Of a DNA stretch of 10,625 nt, positions 6,408 to 10,625 are shown one piece after another. Under the pieces are notes generated by a model, which was given only the letters and a program-made list of their open reading frames with translations, searched no databases and was not told where the DNA came from. The stretch comes from Sphingomonadaceae bacterium (GTDB lineage: Bacteria > Pseudomonadota > Alphaproteobacteria > Sphingomonadales > Sphingomonadaceae). Both the position numbers and the translations under genes were made by a program. The stretch is from positions 1-10,625 of the forward strand of contig JAGREF010000335.1 of NCBI GenBank assembly GCA_020446665.1, in the 5' to 3' direction. Position 1 is the first letter of the stretch, and each line of letters starts with the position of its first letter.

Positions 6408-6415
6408 AAAAATTT
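6408..6415 (+). repeat. Target-site duplication, left copy (AAAAATTT)
   Basis: These 8 bases lie directly outside the left inverted repeat and are identical to 9388-9395. Eight-bp duplications are usual for IS1595-family insertions. Confidence 0.85.
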
Positions 6416-6438
6416 GGGACCTACATACTTAACTAGCC
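6416..6438 (+). repeat. Left terminal inverted repeat
   Basis: It starts GGGACCTACATA and ends ACTAGCC. It matches the reverse complement of the right end at 19 of 23 positions, with the outer eight bases identical. Confidence 0.85.
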
Positions 6439-6476
6439 AGATTGCGCTTGACTAGCCCGCTGACGTTGGCTAGTTA
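6430..6476 (+). repeat. Subterminal inverted repeat overlapping the transposase promoter
   Basis: TAACTAGCC at 6430-6438 and GGCTAGTTA at 6468-6476 are exact reverse complements. A further ACTAGCC lies between them at 6451-6457. The right arm covers the proposed -10 box, so a transposase bound at the inverted repeat could also cover its own promoter. Further ggctag copies occur at the right end (9335-9340, 9365-9370). Confidence 0.6.
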
Positions 6477-6482
6477 GGTTCC
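6448..6482 (+). promoter_or_regulatory. Left-end promoter for transposase-P63C, probably leaderless
   Basis: TTGACT (6448-6453) is followed after 17 bp by TAGTTA (6471-6476), a plausible -35/-10 pair. The predicted transcript start falls at or next to the ATG at 6483, and no good Shine-Dalgarno lies before the ATG. The right end has the same TTGACT-to-ATG distance. Confidence 0.55.
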
Positions 6483-7421
6483 ATGAGCAAGGAAAAGCCC
6501 GAAACCGTCAGCCTCTACCAGTTCTTTGAACGGTTCCCGAATGAGGAAGCTGCGCGTCAGTATTTTGAAAACAACCGCTGGGGCAACGAGCCGGTTTGCG
6601 GCCACTGTGGCAGCGTCAATGTAGTCGAATGCAAAGATCACAAGCCGATGCCGTATCGCTGCCGCGATTGCCGAAAGCATTTCAGCGTTCGCACTGGCAC
6701 GGTCTTGGCCGAAAGTCGCCTTCCCCTGCACAAGTGGCTCATGGCGATCTACATGATGACTACGGCGCGCAAGGGCATTCCTTCTACCCAGATGGCCCGC
6801 GAACTCGGCATCACACAGAAGTCAGCTTGGTTTCTGGCGCAGCGCATTCGCGAGACTTGGCTAGCTGGCGCCGACCAAGGCCCCATGGGCGATGACGTTC
6901 AAGTGGACGAGACTTACATCGGCGGCAAAGAGCGCAACAAGCACGGCTCTAAGAAGCTTCGCGCCGGTCGCGGCCCTGTCGGCAAGACAGCCGTGCTTGG
7001 TATTCGTGATGAGAACGCGCAGGTTCGCGCTACCCCTGTCGCTGACACCAGCGCCCCGACACTCACCAGCTACATCAAAGCCAATGTGCCGGAAGGCGCT
7101 TACGTCACCACTGACGAACACGGCTCCTACAAGGGCCTGCGCGCTGATGGTTACAAGCACTTCTCTGTCAATCATGGCGCTGGCGAGTATGTCCGCGATT
7201 ATTGCATCCACACCAACGGCATCGAAAGCTTCTGGGCACTTCTCAAGCGCGGCCACTATGGCATCTACCACTACATGAGCCAGAAGCACCTTCACCGCTA
7301 CGTCAACGAGTTTGCCTTCCGCCAGAACACGTCACAGGATGGCACTATGAAATTCATCGAAAAGACGGTTGCCCGCATGATCGGCAAGCGTCTCACCTAC
7401 GAGGCCCTTACCCATGGCTAA
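6483..7421 (+). CDS. IS1595-family transposase (ISXO2-like)
   Basis: This is an intact 312-aa DDE-type transposase. Residues 39-63 form an N-terminal zinc ribbon (C39GHC42 and C60RDC63). Residues about 84-125 hold the helical DNA-binding part typical of the family (KWLMAIYMMTTARKGIPSTQ, then MARELGITQKSAWFLAQRIR). The catalytic domain includes D142 in VQVDETYIGGK, D211 in VTTDEHGSYKGL and E248 in HTNGIESFWALLKRGHYGIY, the DD-E arrangement of ISXO2-like enzymes. The C-terminus reads HRYVNEFAFRQN, also a family mark. ATG 6483 is the only sensible start. The stop TAA (7419-7421) lies inside the start of the P63C gene (ATGGCTAA overlap), which suggests translational coupling. The gene should be competent, since all key residues are present. 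Confidence 0.95.
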   Translation: MSKEKPETVSLYQFFERFPNEEAARQYFENNRWGNEPVCGHCGSVNVVECKDHKPMPYRCRDCRKHFSVRTGTVLAESRLPLHKWLMAIYMMTTARKGIPSTQMARELGITQKSAWFLAQRIRETWLAGADQGPMGDDVQVDETYIGGKERNKHGSKKLRAGRGPVGKTAVLGIRDENAQVRATPVADTSAPTLTSYIKANVPEGAYVTTDEHGSYKGLRADGYKHFSVNHGAGEYVRDYCIHTNGIESFWALLKRGHYGIYHYMSQKHLHRYVNEFAFRQNTSQDGTMKFIEKTVARMIGKRLTYEALTHG

Positions 7422-8439
7422 AGACGACAAAATTATTGAGCCGCTTGATGCAACCTTTGACGAGGTTGCCGCAGCTATGACTCCCAAATCTCAAAAACTG
7501 GAGACAGTCGTGAGTAGGGCTCTGCCCGCATTCGCTCAGCCAGATGAAATTCCCGTCGCGATAGCCAAAGGCACAATGAAAATTGGCGACCTTGAGATTG
7601 ATTGCGTCGTTTTGGCTGACGAAACGCGACTGATTTCCGACCGTGGCGCTAGCAAAGCACTCGGAGGGAAGCGGGGCGGCTCACATTGGAAGCGAATGAA
7701 GGAGGATGGCGCCTTAAGCCTGCCCCCTTATATTTCTGCGGCCAATCTGAGGGAATTTATTCCCAACGATCTCATATATATCCTGACAAATCCCGTTCAA
7801 TATAAAGCAACCAAGTCAGGCGCCATAGGTAACGGTTTGCTGGCAACCGCATTCCCGAAAGTGCTAAAGGTGTGGCAGCGTGCTTATGAGGCAGGTGTTC
7901 TTAAGCCACAGCAAATTCACATTGCGGAACAAGCTATCAGGCTCCTTGAGGGGCTTGACGAGGTGGCAATCGTCGCGCTGATCGATGAAGCTACAGGCTA
8001 TCAGGAAATTAGGCGCCATGACGAGCTACAGCAAATTCTTAGCGCCTATGTGCTGCCGGAACATCGGCCCTATCTGAAAAGTGTGCCGACCGAATTTTTC
8101 AAAGAGCTTTACCGAGTTTACGGGTGGAATTGGACGCCTGACAATCGCGGCCCGCGCTATGCTGGCAAGCTCTTGCGGAAACTCATCTACGAGCAATTGC
8201 CGGAGCCTGTGTTGCCAGAGTTGGACAAGCTAAACCCAACAAACAAAAAATACCAACGCAAAGGGAAGCATTTCCAGAGCCTAACAGAGGAAGTGGGATT
8301 GCCGCATATGCAGGGTCAGCTATCAGGAGTTATGGCGCTGCTGAGAGCCACCCCCAGCAAAAGCCCGAAACAATTTGAGAAGCTTTTTACCCGCGCATAC
8401 GGCGACCAATATGAGCTGGCGCTAGATGATGACGACTAA
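7414..8439 (+). CDS. P63C-domain protein, transposon passenger
   Basis: This 341-aa protein overlaps the transposase gene by 8 nt. Residues 1-60 are variable. Residues 70-165 include TRLISDRGASKALGGKRGGS, AANLREFIPNDLIYILTNPV and the stretch around FPKVLKVWQRAYEAGVL. The helix EQAIRLLEGLDEVAIVALID with EATGYQ (residues 172-197) leads into the P63C domain (about 200-320): RHDELQQILSAYV, PTEFFKELYRVYGWNW, YAGKLLRKLIYEQLPEPVLP and KYQRKGKHFQSLTEEVGLPH. The tail is acidic (ALDDDD). P63C occurs in prophages and other bacterial accessory DNA; its biochemistry is not known to me. Base composition is visibly less GC-rich than in the flanking host genes. Coupling to the transposase suggests either a transposition accessory or a co-delivered cargo. 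Domain call is confident, function is open. Confidence 0.85.
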   Translation: MAKDDKIIEPLDATFDEVAAAMTPKSQKLETVVSRALPAFAQPDEIPVAIAKGTMKIGDLEIDCVVLADETRLISDRGASKALGGKRGGSHWKRMKEDGALSLPPYISAANLREFIPNDLIYILTNPVQYKATKSGAIGNGLLATAFPKVLKVWQRAYEAGVLKPQQIHIAEQAIRLLEGLDEVAIVALIDEATGYQEIRRHDELQQILSAYVLPEHRPYLKSVPTEFFKELYRVYGWNWTPDNRGPRYAGKLLRKLIYEQLPEPVLPELDKLNPTNKKYQRKGKHFQSLTEEVGLPHMQGQLSGVMALLRATPSKSPKQFEKLFTRAYGDQYELALDDDD

Positions 8440-8903
8440 CCGGCCCGCCCCAATCGGATGGCCATGGCCTGTTGAGACACGTTGAAACGCACCGCTAGGG
8501 CTGCGGTGCTTTCATCAGTGACATCCGTAAGCCTGTGACGCGGCATAAGCACGTTCGCTGCAAAGCTGTTGGCTTGGCGTTCATGGATCGGTCGAATGTT
8601 TGCATTCGGGCGGTTTGTGCCTTCGGTGCGATAGGCGCGATTGTCCCCAACGCCGTCGCCAAGCAAATCGCGGTGATAAATGTAATGACCTAGCTCGTGC
8701 GCAGCGGTGAACCGCTGGCGAGTTTCTGGGTGAAGGGAGTTCACTACGATACGATAGCTGCCGTCTGTGCGCTCGATATATCCCGAAATATTGTCGGCCA
8801 TCGGCTCATAGGAGAGAGGCAAGCCGATGTCTCGAATGATTGCGTCAATTGGAACAGGCGTGCTGTTCCAATGCGTCTCAATCACCTTCATGGGATCGGG
8901 CAT
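8436..8903 (-). CDS. ImmA/IrrE-family metallo-endopeptidase, transposon passenger
   Basis: This is a 155-aa cytoplasmic zinc protease of the ImmA/IrrE (COG2856-like) family. Residues 18-30 (VPIDAIIRDIGLPLSYEP) form the usual N-terminal segment. SGYIERTDGSYRIVVNSLHP precedes the zinc site RFTAAHELGHYIYHRDLL, with H69, E70 and H73 (HExxH). The third ligand is likely E108 in HERQANSFAANVLMPRHRL. The C-terminus, ALAVRFNVSQQAMAIRLGRA, is the typical short helical tail. ImmA enzymes usually cleave a partner XRE-type repressor; no helix-turn-helix gene is present here. The partner on this transcript is instead a membrane protein ending 2 nt before its ATG. The Shine-Dalgarno AAGGAG lies at the very end of that gene, so the two are translationally coupled. 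Its stop overlaps the P63C stop tail to tail. Confidence 0.9.
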   Translation of the reverse strand: MPDPMKVIETHWNSTPVPIDAIIRDIGLPLSYEPMADNISGYIERTDGSYRIVVNSLHPETRQRFTAAHELGHYIYHRDLLGDGVGDNRAYRTEGTNRPNANIRPIHERQANSFAANVLMPRHRLTDVTDESTAALAVRFNVSQQAMAIRLGRAG

Positions 8904-8905
8904 AT

Positions 8906-9313
8906 CTAAGCTCCTTTTCCAAGTTCGTCTGCGGCTTCGGCATCATTGCCGGGGCCGATGGTGGCGTCCAAGATAAAATCCACCCGCGCCCTGATTATGC
9001 CGGGGGCCTCTTTTGCCAACCAATCTTGTATATATTCATCGGCACGGTCTTTTGCAGCCTTTTGCGCATGATCCTTCGCGTCGGCTGCTACGAATTTGCC
9101 CCATGCGTATCCTGCTATCACGACCAATATACCAACCAATATAGAACCAAACGTGAACGCTGTCGATAGTGCAGCTAGCGAGTCTGCCGTTGACGACGCT
9201 TGTTCAGGCGGTAACGGAAACAATGGCTGGCAGGAGGCAGTAGCTGACTCCACCATTTTGGCGCAAACATTCGTCGGAATGGGATCGGTGATTTGGGTTG
9301 GGTCGGTCGCCAT
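8906..9313 (-). CDS. Single-helix membrane protein of unknown function, transposon passenger
   Basis: This 135-aa protein begins MATDPTQITDPIPTNVCAKM. It has a polar, Cys-containing N-terminal part (C17, C28), one membrane helix at about residues 53-72 (TFGSILVGILVVIAGYAWGK), then a charged, probably helical stretch (ADAKDHAQKAAKDRADEYIQ) and a C-terminal region ending DAEAADELGKGA. There is no signal-peptide cleavage site. I recognise no family. The charged Lys-rich stretch after the helix suggests that the C-terminal half lies in the cytoplasm, where the coupled ImmA-like protease would act; this is inference. ATG 9313 has no convincing ribosome site but stands exactly 29 nt after TTGACT, as at the other end of the transposon. 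The gene fills the whole space between the promoter and the protease gene. Confidence 0.75.
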   Translation of the reverse strand: MATDPTQITDPIPTNVCAKMVESATASCQPLFPLPPEQASSTADSLAALSTAFTFGSILVGILVVIAGYAWGKFVAADAKDHAQKAAKDRADEYIQDWLAKEAPGIIRARVDFILDATIGPGNDAEAADELGKGA

Positions 9314-9348
9314 GCCGCTGGCTATCCGGCGAAGGGCTAGGGAGTCAA
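9314..9348 (-). promoter_or_regulatory. Right-end promoter for the membrane protein and protease, probably leaderless
   Basis: On the minus strand TTGACT (9348-9343) is followed by 29 nt and then ATG 9313. The -10 candidate, ATAGCC at 17-bp spacing, is weak. The hexamer and distance to the ATG are identical to the left end, and CTAGCCC occurs next to the -35 box at both ends. Confidence 0.45.
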
Positions 9349-9364
9349 TCCGTCACCGCCCCTT

Positions 9365-9387
9365 GGCTAGCTATCTATATAGGTCCC
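9365..9387 (-). repeat. Right terminal inverted repeat
   Basis: Read on the minus strand it starts GGGACCTATATA and ends GCTAGCC. It pairs with 6416-6438 at 19 of 23 positions. Confidence 0.85.
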
Positions 9388-9395
9388 AAAAATTT
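9388..9395 (+). repeat. Target-site duplication, right copy (AAAAATTT)
   Basis: It is identical to 6408-6415 and abuts the right inverted repeat. Removing the element and one copy restores the AT-rich junction TTTGA-AAAAATTT-GGATAA. Confidence 0.85.
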
Positions 9396-9553
9396 GGATA
9401 ATATTTTGCACTCAGAGTGATTTATATTTTCGGAAATTTTTTGTTTTATTGATGGAGTACCCAGTCATTGGAAGTATGGAATTTTCGATGCTTGGTGCAT
9501 CAAGAGTGATCGCCGATTTTTTGCTGGGCTCTCTTCTTGCAAGAATGGCTGTT
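9396..9553. other. AT-rich gap downstream of the beta-lactamase
   Basis: No gene is seen. The stretch is clearly more AT-rich than the host genes and contains a perfect 12-bp palindrome, TTCTTGCAAGAA (9534-9545), 8 bp after the beta-lactamase stop. No clear terminator is visible, so read-through of the beta-lactamase transcript toward the transposon is possible. Confidence 0.5.
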
Positions 9554-10459
9554 CTATCCCGGCAACCCACGGATTGCTTGTGCCGCCACTGCGCCGCAAT
9601 CACGCAACACAGCTTCTGATGCGGGATCAGCCCTGTCATGCGTCTCGCTGGTCCGGAAATAGCTGGCATAGGTGAAGGGCGCGCGGCCGGGCGGGGTGAA
9701 CCAGCCAATATCGACATAGGCACTGCCCATGCCGGGAGCGAAAGCAGTGCCGGTCTTGTCACCCTTGTCCCACGCCGCAGGCAGGCCGCCGCGTGTGCGC
9801 CGAAGGCCGGTTTTGGTATCACGGGTCCATTGCAACTGTTCAGCCAGTGCCCCGGAAGACAGGACATTGCGGGTCAGGATATTCAGCAATGTCGTGGCCA
9901 TGGCGCGCGGGCTGGTGGTGTCGCGCATTTCGCCCAATGGCACGAAATTGAGCTCGGTCTCCGTCCGGTCGAGACGGCTGGTCGTATCGCCCAGCGAGCG
10001 CCAGAATGCGGTCAGCCCCTCCGGCCCGCCCAGCCGCGACAGCAGGATATTGGCGGCAGTATTGTCGCTGGTGATCTGTGCTGTCCGTGCCAGTTCGCGC
10101 AGGGTCGCCCCTTGCGCCAGCCGCTCGGTGGTGAAGGGCGAATGTGATACAAGGTCCGACTGGCTCCAGCGCACATGCTCATCCGCATTGATCTCTCCCG
10201 CTTCGTGGCGGGCGAGCAGCAATGTGCCCAGCGAGAATTTGAAGGAGGAGCAATGGGGGAACAATTCGTCCTGCTTGTAGCCAAAGCCTTGCCCGGTCGC
10301 ACTATCGACAAACCACGCGCCCAGCGTGCCCCCTCGCGCGGCCTCGGCGATCCGCAGGCGGGCGGCCACCCGGGTGGCCATATCGTTACTGATCGGGACA
10401 CAGGCGCTTGCTGCCAATGCGCCAGCCCCGGCAATCCAGCCGCGTCGGTCAAACTTCAC
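9554..10459 (-). CDS. Class A beta-lactamase, Tat-type signal
   Basis: This 301-aa periplasmic serine beta-lactamase opens the beta-lactam ring. From the GTG at 10459 it begins VKFDRRGWIAGAGALAASAC, a twin-arginine-type signal (DRRGWI) with an Ala-rich hydrophobic stretch. All class A motifs are present: S71-S-F-K74 (FPHCSSFKFSLG), S131-D-N133 (QITSDNTAANILL), E167-T-E-L-N171 (RTETELNFVP) and K235-T-G237 (KGDKTGTA). A Cys sits just before the nucleophile (C70), but the position after the KTG motif expected to pair with it in some carbapenemases is not Cys. The GTG is preferred over an in-frame GTG at 10477 because it overlaps the upstream GNAT stop (GTGA) and has a GGAA sequence 8 nt upstream. 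It probably forms an operon with that gene. The substrate range cannot be read from sequence. Confidence 0.93.
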   Translation of the reverse strand: MKFDRRGWIAGAGALAASACVPISNDMATRVAARLRIAEAARGGTLGAWFVDSATGQGFGYKQDELFPHCSSFKFSLGTLLLARHEAGEINADEHVRWSQSDLVSHSPFTTERLAQGATLRELARTAQITSDNTAANILLSRLGGPEGLTAFWRSLGDTTSRLDRTETELNFVPLGEMRDTTSPRAMATTLLNILTRNVLSSGALAEQLQWTRDTKTGLRRTRGGLPAAWDKGDKTGTAFAPGMGSAYVDIGWFTPPGRAPFTYASYFRTSETHDRADPASEAVLRDCGAVAAQAIRGLPG

Positions 10460-10625
10460 AAGTCGCGTTCCATGCACATGCTGAATTCATCCGATTCATA
10501 GTCGCCAAAAGGCGGGCATTCTACAAAGCCGTGTTTGGCATAGAGCCGTTGCGCGGGGATGAACGGATCGGGGCAGCCGGTTTCCAACCCCAGCCAGCTG
10601 TATCCGCGCTGGCGGGCTTGCTCCA
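10456..10625 (-). CDS. GNAT-family N-acetyltransferase, C-terminal part (5' end outside window)
   Basis: The last 55 codons before TGA 10456-10458 read EQARQRGYSWLGLETGCPDP, then FIPAQRLYAKHGFVECPPFG and DYESDEFSMCMERDL. The LETG...F.PA..LY...GF..C.PFG.Y..D..S..ME pattern is the typical C-terminal half of small (about 155 aa) GNAT acetyltransferases, covering the end of motif A and motif B. The acceptor cannot be told. The stop overlaps the beta-lactamase GTG by GTGA, so the two are translationally coupled. The start and acetyl-CoA loop lie outside the window. Confidence 0.85.
   Translation of the reverse strand, partial: EQARQRGYSWLGLETGCPDPFIPAQRLYAKHGFVECPPFGDYESDEFSMCMERDL

Larger units (their letters stand above)
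6416..9387 (+). mobile_element. IS1595-family transposon with three passenger genes
   Basis: The 2,972-bp element is bounded by imperfect 23-bp inverted repeats starting GGGACCTA (6416-6438 and 9365-9387; 19 of 23 match) and by an exact 8-bp duplication, AAAAATTT. In order it holds an IS1595-type transposase (+), an overlapping P63C-domain gene (+), an ImmA/IrrE-type metallopeptidase (-) and a single-helix membrane protein (-). The two inward units converge and together fill the element: each ATG lies about 67-75 bp from its end. All four frames are intact, and the duplication is exact, so insertion is probably recent. It sits in the AT-rich gap between the beta-lactamase and the channel gene, which are on the same strand. 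Some IS1595 subgroups are known to carry passenger genes; whether this exact set is described I cannot check. Confidence 0.9.

Noticed and set aside
6416..9387. A toxin-antitoxin or ImmR/ImmA-type immunity module in the transposon
   Set aside because: No helix-turn-helix antitoxin or repressor is encoded; only the protease half resembles such systems.
9534..9545. TTCTTGCAAGAA palindrome as the beta-lactamase terminator
   Set aside because: The stem is short, AT-rich and has no loop or adjacent T-run on the minus strand.
9638..10280. Plus-strand frames opposite the beta-lactamase
   Set aside because: All class A motifs lie in the minus-strand frame; these are antisense shadows.
1..10625. tRNA, rRNA or CRISPR arrays
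   Set aside because: No cloverleaf, rRNA core sequence or regularly spaced direct repeats were seen on either strand.

Overview
The window looks like a chromosomal segment of an alphaproteobacterium, most likely a sphingomonad (Sphingomonadales, perhaps Erythrobacteraceae). I infer this from the GC-rich coding style, the LigM/MetF-type one-carbon genes, a Tat-type class A beta-lactamase, and two copies of a 30-bp palindromic repeat of a kind I recall from sphingomonad genomes. No search was run, so the taxonomy is an inference.

Region 1 (1-3976) is the wreck of a methoxyl/one-carbon gene cluster. On the minus strand are purU (10-formyl-THF hydrolase, cut by the window edge) and, 13 nt upstream of it, a 5'-truncated metF-like methylene-THF reductase. 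Its broken end abuts, head to head, the C-terminal part of a LigM/DesA-type THF-dependent O-demethylase on the plus strand. An intact IclR-family regulator follows, with an unlisted 58-aa two-helix membrane protein just downstream of it. Upstream of iclR lies the N-terminal half of a MetE-like protein, carrying a frameshift and a lost C-terminus. Divergent from it is an apparent fusion of the N-terminal half of a SnoaL-like protein with the C-terminus of a DUF3237-like protein. In an intact cluster LigM would load methyl groups onto THF, MetF would oxidise methyl-THF, and PurU would release formate and free THF. Here at least three links are broken.

Region 2 (3977-4527) has no credible gene. 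It holds two groups of inverted repeats. Region 3 (4528-6274, minus strand) holds a CmpX/MscS-like channel protein followed by a GNAT acetyltransferase.

Region 4 (6416-9387) is the most interesting part: a complete 2,972-bp IS1595-type transposon with imperfect terminal inverted repeats and an exact 8-bp target duplication (AAAAATTT). It carries three passenger genes. A P63C-domain protein overlaps the end of the transposase gene. A single-helix membrane protein and an ImmA/IrrE-type zinc metallopeptidase are coupled on the opposite strand. The two inward-facing units converge, with overlapping stop codons. Each starts from a matching terminal module, TTGACT followed by exactly 29 nt and then ATG, which suggests leaderless transcripts fired from both ends.

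Region 5 (9396-10625, minus strand) is the flank on the other side: a class A beta-lactamase whose GTG start overlaps the stop of an upstream GNAT gene that is cut by the window edge. Before insertion, these genes and the channel gene would have been neighbours on one strand.
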